Shown here piece by piece: positions 6,555 to 16,397 of a stretch of 33,498 bases of DNA. The stretch's first letter is position 1; each line of letters begins with the position of its first letter. The stretch spans positions 1 through 33,498 of the forward strand of contig OMUK01000044.1 in the NCBI GenBank assembly GCA_900314215.1, given 5' to 3'. This stretch comes from an uncultured Prevotellaceae bacterium (GTDB lineage Bacteria; Bacteroidota; Bacteroidia; Bacteroidales; Muribaculaceae). The notes beneath the pieces were generated by a model that searched no databases, was not told the DNA's origin, and saw only the letters and a program-made list of their open reading frames with translations. The translations under genes were made by a program, and so were the position numbers.

Positions 6555-9500
6555 CTACTTGATTACTCGCTTCTTGTTGTTGATCAAGTAGATGCCAGGA
6601 TCGAGGCCGTCAAGGTTGCTAGCGTTGAGCTTCACTGCGCGGCCGTCGATGGTATACACGTTATAGGGCGCACCGTCGTGGCTTGGCTCAACCTCAACTA
6701 CACCGGTAGTCACTATTGTCACCTCATTGGAATAAGGCGACTCGCTTCCGTCGGCATAGGTGGCTGTAATCTTGTAGGTGTGCTCATTGTCGACACCCTC
6801 GGGATCATTCCAGGATGTGACTGTGCCCGTGTGGGCCACGAGTTTGCCGTCGCGGTAAATGTTGTATCCCGTGATAGGCGACAGTGAGCCTCCGTATACC
6901 GATTCGTAGCTCATGTCATCGAGCATGAAGATGTAGCCATTCTCGGTGTTCCACAAGATGCCGAAGAACTTGGTTCCGGCAGGAACGCTATAGGTGAGTT
7001 GCTGCCACTCGCCGCCTTTGACTATATAGGTGTCGGCGAGTTTTTGCATGCTGCTTAATTTGGAATCGGTGGTAGAATAGCAGGGAAGAATATTCTCGGC
7101 AAAGTCATCTCCATCGCTCCATTTCATGTTTTTCACCCATAGACTTATAGATTGCGCACGGCCCGACAGCTCGGGTGTCACAAGCAGCTTGCTGCCTAAT
7201 ATGCGCTCTGCATCTTCAACCGAGGTGTAGGGAGCATCGGTCTGCAACATGACTGCGGCATACTGCTTGCCCGAGTGGGCAGTGAGGTCGCCGGCAGTCC
7301 ACCAGCTGGTGGTATCGGTGTTCCAAATGAGGAAGCCGTGTTGCTCGTTTTGCCCGGGATAGGTGTGCCCATCGGCCATGATGGCCCAGTAGCCATTGTC
7401 GTTGTTGATGTTGGTCCACTCGCCGAAGTTCTCGCTCCAAGCCTTGTAGCTGTCGAAGTTCTCGGTCACAGTCTTGAAACCATTCACATTGGGAGCTGTC
7501 CAGGAGAGTTGCACATGGTTGTCCGTCTGTATTTCGCCTGCGAGGTTCTCGGGGGCCGGAACGGGATTGGCGTGCACTGTTACAGTTGCTGCGGCAGTGT
7601 AGTCATCGCTCTCGTCCATGTCGCCATCCATGAGCACGCGAGCCTTGACTTTGACATTGTCTTTCTTCTCAATGCTTATAGGCAGTTGCATGGTGACTTG
7701 TTTCGACATAGCCGCGTTGAGGTTGTCGGTCACGGTGACTGTGTCGACCGGGGTGTCGTCGACATAGGCAATCACCTTGTAATTGCTAACTTTATTTTTC
7801 CCGAGATTGCGCACGGTGACAGTAGCCTTGCTCAACTTGCCTGCCGACACCCACATGGGTGGCTCTATGTGCTGTGCAGCCATGTTCTTGTCGAGCTGGT
7901 CAAAGATATTGAAATTGTCGAGCAACATGTAGTTGTAGCCTGCTGAGTTGCCCACCACGGGGCCAGTGCTCACTGCTTTCACAATGGGCTCAATCCAGCG
8001 CTGGCCAGCATATTTCTTGAGATTAAGCTCGATCTCGGTCCAAGCCCCGGCGGTAAGGCTGCCCACATCGACCACCTTCACGGTATCGACTTGATTGTTG
8101 GGCAACCCAACCATGAAGTAGACCTTGATGGGATTCTTGGCCATGGTGTTGCCTACAAACACATAGCCCATGGGAGTCTTGGCGCCTTGCATGCTCACTT
8201 TGCCCAGATTGAACCATCCCCATTGGTCAGCTCTGGTGCAAGCCCACGACATGCAACTGCCGTCGTCGATGCCCACCTTGGAAAAGCCCCAGGTGTAGTC
8301 GGAGTTGGTGCTGGATTCACGCCACCAGAATCCATGTTCGTTGTGAAGATTGCCAAAACTATCCTTGTAAGGCAGTGCATAGGGCGCACCCTTTATGAGG
8401 CCTGTTGTGCCAAGGCCGCTGGTCTTGCCAGTAGCGTTTTGAGCGAAACCGAAAAGCTGATAGAGGCTTTGTTCTGCGCCTTCGTCCATGTTATCGGCCA
8501 CTGTGACGTGGGTGTCGGTTCCCTTGGCGGTGGCAACAACGTTGCCTGCCGCGCCATAATTGCCAATCGTCGTGAAGGAAACTTCCACATCGGCAGGGTT
8601 GATGTAGCCACCGTTGGCGCCCACATTGGTGAGTGGTGCCCACGAGATGTCGACATTGCTGCCCATGTCGGTGAGAATGCCTTTCACTTGCTGTGGCAAG
8701 TCGAGTCCCACATAGGCTACCTTGCTGTATCGGCGGCCAGGGTTGGCATCGGCATAGGCAATCACTTGCCAGGTGTGGTTGCCTTGCTTCATGCCCTCAT
8801 CAACACAAGAGAGGGCTGTGCCAGCACTGGCTGCACCAAAGGTGTGCACCAGCGTGCCGTCGCGCAACACTTGCACGCTGTCGCACTTGTCGCGGGCGCT
8901 GCCGTCGATATTCTTCGATGGCACAATGAAACTCACTGTAGCATTAAGTGCTCCTTGGTCGCCGGCTTTTATCACAAGATTTTGAACCGAGTCGGGCGAC
9001 GAGGTCTCACTCTGGTACTGCACGCCGATGTCGTCGATGACTATCGACGAGTTTGTCGAGGAGTTTGCTATATTGGTATAGTCGTGGAAACCAATGCGAT
9101 AGTAACCCTCGGCACTAGGAATGAACTCAAAGCTGTGCTTGACGTTTCCGTCTTTGGTTGCCTGGGTACTGGTTATTTTTGACTTGAAGATAGTGGATTC
9201 ATAATTGGCAGGATTGTCGCCTGTACCCACCTTCACTTCAAGGTCACTCACATTCTTGGCGCCAGTAAAGACGAGATTGGTCTCAAATGAGATGAGATAT
9301 ACCTTGTTTGGCAGCAAGTGAATGGCTGGAGTGAGCATCCAGTCGTCGTTGTATCCCACAGCCTGCAGAATGTAGGGGCCCATAGCTTTGCCGTTCTTGT
9401 TGCGTCGATTTGTTTTTGATAGTTTCCAAGTGCTTCCGTCCTTGTTTAAGTCTAGCGCAGTGTAAAGATCAAAGCTGGTGCTCTGCTGGAAATCCTCAAA

Positions 9501-11156
9501 ATAGGGAACTTCTATCGCATTTCCATATATCACAGAGTTGGAAGTGGCGCCTTCACTCACCATGCCATCGCTCACTGCATAGACTGTGTAGGTATAAGAT
9601 GCCATGTTGGTGTCGGTGATTTTCTCTGAGAAGGTTTGTTCGGTGATGCCTTGGGCTACTTGTGTCTCAACGCCATTTGCCAGCCGCGACACGTTGTAAA
9701 CAACGCTGTCTAGGTTTCCTCCGTTGACTGTGCCCACAGGAGCGTTCCATGATACTTTGGCATTGCCCACGCTGTCGATGCTGAGCGCCACGCCAGTCAC
9801 TGCATTGGGCTGGTCGGGTCCTACCCACTTGGTGACAAGTGCGTCGTCCGATGTGCCTGCGGCATTGGCCACATTCACGATGATGCGCTTGCTGCCCGAT
9901 ATGGCAAAGGTTGCCGCAACCGTCACGTTCTGGCCTGGACTGCAGGTGCCTGTGCCCAGAGTGTCGCCCAGGCACATCACATAGTAGGTCATGCTGCCGC
10001 TCAAGTCGCTGCCTCCAGCGGTCTTGGTTGGGGCAGTGAATGTGATGTCGCCCTTCAGCTCGGTCGTTGGCGTTAGTAAAGCAAGGTTCTCAACACGGGC
10101 AGGCGCGTTAGGAGCTATCGTGCGTGGAAACATGAGCGACACAAGCTCGGTGTTGTTGGGAATGTCGGCAACCTTGGTTGCAGCTCCGCTGGTGAGGTCG
10201 ACAGTGTACATGGCGCTTCGGCCTGTCGAGTCGACTGCTGCCCAGTAGAAAGTGTCGGTTGCCTTGTCGATATTTCCGCTTTGGTAATAATAAGTTCCGC
10301 TCTTTTTTGTAAGCACCAAGCCGGTGGGTCCGACCTTGGTCTCGGCTCCTGTGCTGGTGTTCACTTCATAGAGATTGCCGTCGAGTGCAACGCCATAGAG
10401 CTTGCCGGTGCTGGTCATGCCCATTGCCACCATCTGGTGTGCCACATTGCCTATTACCTCTTGCTTCATGGTTTTGTAATCGGTCTTGGCATACTTCAAT
10501 CCGGTCAGGCTGGAATTGAAGAACTGGCCATAGGCTAGCCCGTCGTTGCCTTGGGTGCAGGCCACGGCCATGAGTTGGGGCTTGGTGATTTGTCTGATCA
10601 ATCCTGTCCACGTGTTCATGTCGGTGGACGTGAGAAATGCTGCATAGGCTACTCCATAGGGAGTCTGAGCCAGCTCCATGTAGCCGGTATAGAGGCTGTC
10701 GCCCACGATTTGATGTCCATAGAGTCCCACTGCATAATTGGTTGTAAATAAGGTTTGGAACGACATCCCCGGTTCGGGGGTGAATTGTACCCAGCCCAGG
10801 TTTGAACCGTCTCTCACGTCATACTTGCTGGCCCAGGCCATCGTCTTGCCAGTGCTGGCTGGCAGTCGCATTTGGGTCGTAGTGCCAGAGGTAGCCGTTA
10901 TGCCCGATGGCCGGGAGTACATCGAGCTTGAGCCCTGGGTGGCAAAGCTGTGACGATTGGCAATGCGATTGCTGAACAATGAGTAATCGGCTCCAGGCAG
11001 CTGTATCATCTTGCTGTCGGGGGCAGGTGTGCCCACGGGGTGAAATGCTCCCCCGTTGAGCTCCAGCCGTTGTCCCGCACAGGCTGGATGAATGACAACA
11101 ACGATGGCTGTCACTATCGCTGCTGTCAGTAACTTGGTAATTCCGTTTTTTGCCAT
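6555..11156 (-). CDS. Large secreted protein with cleaved-adhesin (choice-of-anchor J) and Fn3-like domains and a T9SS-like tail
   Basis: 1533 residues. A signal peptide (ending near HPACA-G) is followed by a repeat-rich region (about 90-350) that looks like a propeller of short strands. Fibronectin-type-III-like domains begin near 365 and 455 (NAKVSWNAPVGTVNGGNLDS) and recur between the later domains. Three cleaved-adhesin/MAM-like domains start near 550 (VPYFEDFQQS, later DDWMLTPAIHL), 925 (LPYKDSFGN) and 1228 (TVTENFDSY), the family also found in gingipain adhesin regions. A CARDB-like domain lies around 1095-1190 (ATVTVRNLGKNKVSNYKV). The last 37 residues (YNVYTIDGRAV ... GIYLINNKKRVIK) fit a type-A T9SS sorting signal. 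The inference is a surface-exposed or released adhesin that binds glycans or host proteins. No protease domain is visible. The gene behind it, a membrane AraC regulator, is a plausible controller. Confidence 0.85.
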   Translation of the reverse strand: MAKNGITKLLTAAIVTAIVVVIHPACAGQRLELNGGAFHPVGTPAPDSKMIQLPGADYSLFSNRIANRHSFATQGSSSMYSRPSGITATSGTTTQMRLPASTGKTMAWASKYDVRDGSNLGWVQFTPEPGMSFQTLFTTNYAVGLYGHQIVGDSLYTGYMELAQTPYGVAYAAFLTSTDMNTWTGLIRQITKPQLMAVACTQGNDGLAYGQFFNSSLTGLKYAKTDYKTMKQEVIGNVAHQMVAMGMTSTGKLYGVALDGNLYEVNTSTGAETKVGPTGLVLTKKSGTYYYQSGNIDKATDTFYWAAVDSTGRSAMYTVDLTSGAATKVADIPNNTELVSLMFPRTIAPNAPARVENLALLTPTTELKGDITFTAPTKTAGGSDLSGSMTYYVMCLGDTLGTGTCSPGQNVTVAATFAISGSKRIIVNVANAAGTSDDALVTKWVGPDQPNAVTGVALSIDSVGNAKVSWNAPVGTVNGGNLDSVVYNVSRLANGVETQVAQGITEQTFSEKITDTNMASYTYTVYAVSDGMVSEGATSNSVIYGNAIEVPYFEDFQQSTSFDLYTALDLNKDGSTWKLSKTNRRNKNGKAMGPYILQAVGYNDDWMLTPAIHLLPNKVYLISFETNLVFTGAKNVSDLEVKVGTGDNPANYESTIFKSKITSTQATKDGNVKHSFEFIPSAEGYYRIGFHDYTNIANSSTNSSIVIDDIGVQYQSETSSPDSVQNLVIKAGDQGALNATVSFIVPSKNIDGSARDKCDSVQVLRDGTLVHTFGAASAGTALSCVDEGMKQGNHTWQVIAYADANPGRRYSKVAYVGLDLPQQVKGILTDMGSNVDISWAPLTNVGANGGYINPADVEVSFTTIGNYGAAGNVVATAKGTDTHVTVADNMDEGAEQSLYQLFGFAQNATGKTSGLGTTGLIKGAPYALPYKDSFGNLHNEHGFWWRESSTNSDYTWGFSKVGIDDGSCMSWACTRADQWGWFNLGKVSMQGAKTPMGYVFVGNTMAKNPIKVYFMVGLPNNQVDTVKVVDVGSLTAGAWTEIELNLKKYAGQRWIEPIVKAVSTGPVVGNSAGYNYMLLDNFNIFDQLDKNMAAQHIEPPMWVSAGKLSKATVTVRNLGKNKVSNYKVIAYVDDTPVDTVTVTDNLNAAMSKQVTMQLPISIEKKDNVKVKARVLMDGDMDESDDYTAAATVTVHANPVPAPENLAGEIQTDNHVQLSWTAPNVNGFKTVTENFDSYKAWSENFGEWTNINNDNGYWAIMADGHTYPGQNEQHGFLIWNTDTTSWWTAGDLTAHSGKQYAAVMLQTDAPYTSVEDAERILGSKLLVTPELSGRAQSISLWVKNMKWSDGDDFAENILPCYSTTDSKLSSMQKLADTYIVKGGEWQQLTYSVPAGTKFFGILWNTENGYIFMLDDMSYESVYGGSLSPITGYNIYRDGKLVAHTGTVTSWNDPEGVDNEHTYKITATYADGSESPYSNEVTIVTTGVVEVEPSHDGAPYNVYTIDGRAVKLNASNLDGLDPGIYLINNKKRVIK

Positions 11157-11219
11157 TAGCGTAAATTTTAGAGGTTATATGTATTTGCTGTAGGTGGCTT
11201 GTTTGATTTTAAATTGTTA

Positions 11220-11250
11220 CAAATATATTTAAAATATCGACAATTTAAAA
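11220..11250 (-). promoter_or_regulatory. Candidate promoter of the large adhesin-like gene
   Basis: TATATTTG (11227-11220 on the - strand) is an exact TAnnTTTG box. The -33 position 19 bases further upstream reads TTTT rather than TTTG. The surrounding 11157-11302 is strongly AT-rich and separates this gene from the AraC-type regulator. Confidence 0.4.
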
Positions 11251-11302
11251 CATTTTAATCACAGTAATTGTGTCTTAAAAGATACAGCAATACAAAAAAG
11301 CA

Positions 11303-12997
11303 TTAGTTTCGCTTGGTTTTTGCCATGCGTTGGTAGTCCGATGGCGTGAGTCCGGTGACTCGGCGGAAATTGGCGGCAAAGTTGGTTCTTGACTTGAAAC
11401 CTACGCTTTGGGCGATGCCTTCAATGGTGTAGTTGCCATAGTCGGCCACGTTGTTCATGCGGCGACAGGCCTCCTTGATGCGATACTCGTTGAGCATCTG
11501 CTTGAAATTGGCAAACATTTCATTCACTGCCTGCGACACATTGGTGCGGTTTGAGTTTACCATCTTAGCCAGCATCTCGAGGTTGAAGTCCTCTGAGTAT
11601 ACCTCGGGCGAGTTGCGCATCACGTCGAGAATGCGCTGCTGCAACTGGGTTTTGGCGTCATCGTCGAGCGTGCTGTGCTCATATTTTGCTCTGGTACTGG
11701 CCTCGGGCGTTGCAAGTCGGGAACTTTTGCCCTCGTTGTCGAGCAGTTTCAAAGTGCGCTCATAGAGGTAGTGATTTTGTTCATTCACCTGCCGGTATTT
11801 TTTGATGACGATGATCAAGAGAATGATGACGATGACCGAGAACAAGGAAATGGCTCCGATAATGTAACGATGCATTTGATTGGTGATGGCGGCTTCTCTC
11901 ACTTGCTGATTTTTGAGTTGCAAGTCATAGAGGAATTGGGTCTCGTCAATCTTGTTGAGTTTGTTGTCTTTTTCAAGGTCGGCCTTCACTTGCAGCCACA
12001 GCAACTTGTATTTTGCGGCCGAGTCGGGCTTGCCGAGCGTTTGATAGGTGTAAAAGAGGTTTTGATAGGCGTCACACAAAATCACATTCACGTGCATAGT
12101 CTGAGCGAGTTGCGCATTGTGGTGCAGCTCGGCAATGAGCTGGTCGTAACGGTGCGTTTTCTCATAGACCATGCACAGGAAATTTCGGGCAAGCGACTGC
12201 AAAGCTATCCGGTTCGACGGCAGGTCGCTTTCTACTTTGTCCATCATTGTCTTGAAATAGGCGAGTGCCGCGTCGTAGTTGCCTTTGTCGTAAGCGGCAA
12301 CGCCGTCGATCATGGCCTTGTCATAGTCAAGCCACGGCGTGGAGGAGCAAGCCGGTATTTTATGCTTTACGATGGCCGACTCCTGGGCTATGACACTGGC
12401 TTTGCCCTTGAAGGCTGTCTCGGTCATCATGTCGACAAAGGCCGCGTTGGCGATGTCCCATTGCTTGTATTTAATGGCTGAATGAAACGTTTTTTTGAAG
12501 GCCGAAATGATTTTTTCATTTATGCCCTGGGCATTGTTATTCTCCAGATTGAGCTGGTAGCTTTTTATGATGGCCATGTTGAGCAATGCCTGGGGATACA
12601 AGTCGTAGCAACCATGCTTTTTTATCAAGGCTTGAGCCTGGATGCAATAGGAATAGGCCTTGGCATAGTCATAGAAACTGCTGATGTAGAGGGAACTGAG
12701 CAGTACCATTGCCTTGATGCTGCAACGCAGTTCCCTGCTGTCGAGATTTTTCTCATAGTAGCGATTGGCCACAATCGAGTAGCACAGCAGTGCGCTGTCG
12801 GGCTTTGCTTTTACCGTCGCATAGTCCTTGCCCATGGCCATGAGCTGTGCCGTGGCGAGAGTCGACCACTTGCCATAATTGGTCACTTCCTGCGGCAAGG
12901 CATGTGCCATGAGCGGCTGGCTGCACGGCATCATCATGGTGACGGCGAGCGCTATTGCTGCTACGACTCGCGATATTATGGCAAGATGGGGATGCAT
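11303..12997 (-). CDS. Membrane-tethered AraC-family regulator with N-terminal TPR-like domain
   Basis: 564 residues in the order signal sequence or first membrane helix (about 8-32), an alpha-helical TPR-like sensor region (clearest at about 225-345, for example YDKGNYDAALAYFKTM), a membrane helix at about 377-398 followed by basic residues, and an AraC-type DNA-binding domain at about 455-560. The last has two helix-turn-helix segments (LEMLAKMVNSNRTNVSQAVN and GIAQSVGFKSRTNFAANFRR) and ends in the typical FRRVTGLTPSDYQR. Such proteins sense in the periplasm and regulate DNA directly from the membrane. The start lies four bases after the GH89 stop, so it is probably the last gene of a glycerate kinase-GH89-regulator transcript. 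It also stands immediately upstream of the large adhesin-like gene, a plausible target (inference). Confidence 0.85.
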   Translation of the reverse strand: MHPHLAIISRVVAAIALAVTMMMPCSQPLMAHALPQEVTNYGKWSTLATAQLMAMGKDYATVKAKPDSALLCYSIVANRYYEKNLDSRELRCSIKAMVLLSSLYISSFYDYAKAYSYCIQAQALIKKHGCYDLYPQALLNMAIIKSYQLNLENNNAQGINEKIISAFKKTFHSAIKYKQWDIANAAFVDMMTETAFKGKASVIAQESAIVKHKIPACSSTPWLDYDKAMIDGVAAYDKGNYDAALAYFKTMMDKVESDLPSNRIALQSLARNFLCMVYEKTHRYDQLIAELHHNAQLAQTMHVNVILCDAYQNLFYTYQTLGKPDSAAKYKLLWLQVKADLEKDNKLNKIDETQFLYDLQLKNQQVREAAITNQMHRYIIGAISLFSVIVIILLIIVIKKYRQVNEQNHYLYERTLKLLDNEGKSSRLATPEASTRAKYEHSTLDDDAKTQLQQRILDVMRNSPEVYSEDFNLEMLAKMVNSNRTNVSQAVNEMFANFKQMLNEYRIKEACRRMNNVADYGNYTIEGIAQSVGFKSRTNFAANFRRVTGLTPSDYQRMAKTKRN

Positions 12998-13001
12998 CGG
13001 C

Positions 13002-15239
13002 TCACTTCGATGATTTGGATGATGTGGTGGCTGCGTGGCTTTGGATAAAAGCCGATAGCTCTGATTTGTACTTGTTGATGAGCATGCGTGACACGGCTAG
13101 CACGTCGTGGGGGTAGTCCATGCCGGTGTCGTGGTGGGTGCCGGGCTCGCACCATGCCAGCTGGAAGCGCTCGATGCGCTGCTTGAAGCCTTTCTCGTCG
13201 AAGGGGCGGCCGTCGCGCACTGCCTGCATGCCCTCGTCGATGTAGGCCTGCCAGCAAGGCAGGTAGTAGTCGCGCATGAGGCCGCTCCAGCCGCGGCAGG
13301 CATAGCCGTTGAGGTCGCCGCCCCAGGTGGTGATGATGCGGCGGGCGTTCATCTCATAGTAGTCGCTTGTGGCCTTGTTGGTGCCCAGGGCGCGGGCTTG
13401 TTTCACCCAGGCCTCGAGGGTGCAGTGGGGTTCCTGGTCGTTGAGGCAGTCGATGTCGCCCAGCAGGCTCAGCATCTCGTTGCTACACTCGTGCATGGCC
13501 ACGGTGTCGCGGGCGGCAAGTGCCTTGTCGAAGAGGGTTTTCTCATAGCCGAACAGGTCGCCCAGCAGCTGGCGCCCGGTCCACACCAGGTCGATGCGCA
13601 TGGCATCGGTCACAACGCTGTCTTGGGCAGCGAGCAGGCGCCAGGCATCGGCCAGCAGGGCCGGGTCGTAGCGCATGGCCGAGCGGTGCCCCAGTTTGCC
13701 CAGTACCGGATTGGTGGTGGCGGGGGTGCCATAGAAGGTGCTGGCCGGGAAGGTGAGCACGCGGTTGTAGAGCAGGTCCCAGGCCTGGCGGGCCTGTGGC
13801 GAGTGGTAGCCGGCGTGGCGGTAGGCCACTTCGGCTGGCACTTGCGTGTCGGCCAGCGGGGTGGTCCAGGCCTTGTCGAAGATGTATTCAAAGGGAAATT
13901 GCTGCACATCGAGGCCCTCGAGGGTGGAGCCTATGCCCACCAGGTTGTCGCCGCCTTCTTTCAGGGCTTTCTCCAGGCGCTCGCCGGCCTGCTTGACGTT
14001 GCCGTGCAGCACGGTGTTGCCGCCGAAGTTGCCCAGGTAGCACCATATGTAGGGCTGGCCGTAGAACTTGTCGTGCATGCGCCACACCTCGGTGCGCTCG
14101 GCAAAGTAGTCGAGCATGGTCATTTTGCCCTGTGGCACGCCGGTGAGCATGGCCCGGGTGCGCTCGGGGGTGAAGTCCTTGCGCTGGTAGTAGAGAAACC
14201 ACCCCATCTGCAGCCACTGGGCCTTCTTGTCGACCGCCTTGAGCGACTCATAGATGTGGCGCGACACCTGGTTGAGGTAGTCGGGCTCCAGGCTGGGCGG
14301 TGCCACCTCGTTGAAGAGGTCGACGCCATAGATGTGGTCGGTACCGAAGAGCCGGGTTTGCTCCTCGAGAAACATCTTCTGGATCTTGGCATAGAGCGGG
14401 TCCTCGCTGTTGAGGAAGAAGGTTCGGTACTGGTCGGCAAAACCGTCCCACTCGCCCAGGTGCTTGATGTCGGCGTTGGGGTAGAGTGCCTTGAGCTCGC
14501 GGGGCACGTGGCCGGCAAAGGCGGGCAGCACGGGCCGCATGCCCAGTGCGCGCTCGCGTGCCAGTATCTGCTTTTGCAGGGCGGTCTGCCCGTCGAGCCA
14601 CTGCTTGGGCAGGGGGCCGCACCAGCCGTCGATGTTCGACATGCGGTGCCAGGGCAGGTAGACGGGTCCGGTGAAGTAGCTGCGCACTTGCTCATCGGTC
14701 ATGCCCAGGCGGGTCCACACGTTGTACCACACGCTTTCTTGTCCAGTGATGGCAAGCGGCATGTTGATGCCGTTGAGGGCCATCCAGTCGATGAATCGTT
14801 CCCAGTCTTTCCACTGCCAGAAGGGCATGCTGTAGCCATAGGTGCAGTAGTTCAGGAAGAAGCGCTGGGGCACGCGGGCTGTCGAGGTGAAGGGCGTGGT
14901 CACGTCGGGCAACACGGCAGGCAACTCGACAGGCACATCGGCATACCATGAGACGGTGCACAGGCAGTAATTTTTCAAGTAGTAGTTCAGGCCCACCGCC
15001 ATCGAGTTGGCGTTGTTGCCGGTGATCACCACCTTGCCATTCTTGCCCTCGATGCCAAAGGCGTCTTTGGTGCCGTTGAGCATCAGTTTTCTGAACTCGA
15101 CTTTGCTGGCCAAGCGGGGCGAGAGGCGCTGGGCGAGGGCTTGGGCTTGCTGCACGTCGGCGTTTTTGCCGGCATGGGCGGCAAGGGGTGTAATCATCAT
15201 TGCCATGAGTAAAAGGATAAGAACGTGGATTCTCTTCAT
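13002..15239 (-). CDS. Alpha-N-acetylglucosaminidase, glycoside hydrolase family 89
   Basis: 745 residues, about the usual length of GH89/NAGLU enzymes, with a signal peptide ending near AAHA-G. It removes terminal alpha-linked GlcNAc, as found in mucin glycans and heparan sulfate. Family motifs run through the protein: MPFWQWKDWERFIDWMALNG (138-157), PLAITGQESVW, the putative acid/base E311 in DLFNEVAPP, PYIWCYLGNFGGN (397-409) and the putative nucleophile E441 in STLEGLD. Their spacing of 130 residues equals that of E316 and E446 in human NAGLU. The frame is open upstream, but the ATG at 15239 gives the signal peptide and overlaps the glycerate kinase stop as ATGA, indicating translational coupling. 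Predicted periplasmic or surface enzyme; no lipobox is visible. There is no SusC/SusD pair next to it, so it is not a classical polysaccharide utilisation locus. Confidence 0.95.
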   Translation of the reverse strand: MKRIHVLILLLMAMMITPLAAHAGKNADVQQAQALAQRLSPRLASKVEFRKLMLNGTKDAFGIEGKNGKVVITGNNANSMAVGLNYYLKNYCLCTVSWYADVPVELPAVLPDVTTPFTSTARVPQRFFLNYCTYGYSMPFWQWKDWERFIDWMALNGINMPLAITGQESVWYNVWTRLGMTDEQVRSYFTGPVYLPWHRMSNIDGWCGPLPKQWLDGQTALQKQILARERALGMRPVLPAFAGHVPRELKALYPNADIKHLGEWDGFADQYRTFFLNSEDPLYAKIQKMFLEEQTRLFGTDHIYGVDLFNEVAPPSLEPDYLNQVSRHIYESLKAVDKKAQWLQMGWFLYYQRKDFTPERTRAMLTGVPQGKMTMLDYFAERTEVWRMHDKFYGQPYIWCYLGNFGGNTVLHGNVKQAGERLEKALKEGGDNLVGIGSTLEGLDVQQFPFEYIFDKAWTTPLADTQVPAEVAYRHAGYHSPQARQAWDLLYNRVLTFPASTFYGTPATTNPVLGKLGHRSAMRYDPALLADAWRLLAAQDSVVTDAMRIDLVWTGRQLLGDLFGYEKTLFDKALAARDTVAMHECSNEMLSLLGDIDCLNDQEPHCTLEAWVKQARALGTNKATSDYYEMNARRIITTWGGDLNGYACRGWSGLMRDYYLPCWQAYIDEGMQAVRDGRPFDEKGFKQRIERFQLAWCEPGTHHDTGMDYPHDVLAVSRMLINKYKSELSAFIQSHAATTSSKSSK

Positions 15240-16372
15240 ATCGATATTTTTAAAAGTTGCATGACTTGTGACACGGTGCGGCGCACGTTGCTCAAGCAGG
15301 TGTCGCGCTCCATGGCTTGCTCGATGGCGACGGGGCCCGGCACAATGGGCAGCACGGCGTCGAAGCCCAGCGCTCGCACGTCGACGCTGGCGTCGAGCGT
15401 GCCGCACAGCGCCACCACGGGTATGCCCTGCTTGTGGCCGGCCTTGAGCACGCCGCCGGGCGTTTTGCCCATGGCGGTCTGGGCATCGATGCGCCCCTCG
15501 CCGGTGAAGATGAGGCTGGCGCCGGCGATGATTTTGTCAAACTTCAAGAGGCCGAGCACGGCGTCGACCCCTGGCATGAGCTGTGCATTGAGAAATGCCA
15601 TCATGCCTGCCCCTGTGCCGCCTGCCGCGCCTGCTCCAGGCCGCTGGGCAACGCCGCTGGGCATGAGCCGGGCAAGGTTGCGGGCTCCCTGGTCGAGCAG
15701 CTCCACTTGCCGGGGCGTGGCCCCCTTCTGCGGGGCAAAGGTGTAGGCGGCGCCCGCGGGTCCGCACAGCACATTGCTCACGTCGCTCATGATGGTGAAG
15801 CGCGTCTGCCTCACGGCATCGGGCACGCCGCTGTCGTCGACGCGGGCTATCTTGGCTAGGTTTCCGCCGCAAGGAAACACCTCGTGCCCCTCGCTGTCGA
15901 GAAACTCAAAGCCCAGTGCCGAGAGCAGTCCGGTGGCGCAGTCGCTGGTGGCGCTGCCGCCTATGCCCACGACGATGTGGCGGCAACCGCGGTCGATGGC
16001 GTCGCGCATCATGTGGCCGGTGCCCAGCGTGGTGGCTTGCATCACGTCGCGCCCTGCGGGTGGCACCAGGGTGAGCCCGCTTGCTGCCGAGAGCTCCATC
16101 ACGGCGGTGTGGCTGGCCTCGTCGATGAGATACTGGGCATCGACGGGCGGCAACGACAGCAATGGGGCCGCCACCTCCACGTTCACCCGCCGCGCTTGCG
16201 GCAGTGCCTGGGCAATGGCCGCCACGGTGCCCTCGCCGCCGTCGGCTACAGGCACGGTCACCACCTGGGCCTCGGGCATCGCCTCGTGTAGGACATGGCT
16301 GGCGGCTTGGGCCACCTCGGCCGAGGTGGCCGAACCCTTGAACTTGTCAAATGCCAGTATGATTTTAGTCAT
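15236..16372 (-). CDS. Glycerate kinase
   Basis: A 378-residue member of the GarK/GlxK glycerate kinase family, which phosphorylates D-glycerate with ATP and feeds it into lower glycolysis. It opens with KIILAFDKFKGSATSAEVA, followed by the VADGGEGT motif, the GVGGSATSD-like loop IVVGIGGSATSDCATG and the C-terminal FTGEGRIDAQTAMGKTP segment, all hallmarks of the family. Cytoplasmic. The ATG at 16372 is chosen over the open upstream frame because it yields the family N-terminus. Its stop overlaps the GH89 start by four bases (ATGA). The pairing of a cytosolic glycerate kinase with a secreted hexosaminidase has no obvious metabolic logic. Upstream is a 154-base gap containing a long-range inverted repeat. 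Confidence 0.95.
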   Translation of the reverse strand: MTKIILAFDKFKGSATSAEVAQAASHVLHEAMPEAQVVTVPVADGGEGTVAAIAQALPQARRVNVEVAAPLLSLPPVDAQYLIDEASHTAVMELSAASGLTLVPPAGRDVMQATTLGTGHMMRDAIDRGCRHIVVGIGGSATSDCATGLLSALGFEFLDSEGHEVFPCGGNLAKIARVDDSGVPDAVRQTRFTIMSDVSNVLCGPAGAAYTFAPQKGATPRQVELLDQGARNLARLMPSGVAQRPGAGAAGGTGAGMMAFLNAQLMPGVDAVLGLLKFDKIIAGASLIFTGEGRIDAQTAMGKTPGGVLKAGHKQGIPVVALCGTLDASVDVRALGFDAVLPIVPGPVAIEQAMERDTCLSNVRRTVSQVMQLLKISI

Positions 16373-16397
16373 CGTTGTGCTATATAAATTGAAGAAA

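Noticed and set aside
13107-14951. 614-codon + strand frame opposite the GH89 gene
   Set aside because: Antisense shadow; the - strand protein has all GH89 motifs and both catalytic Glu residues.
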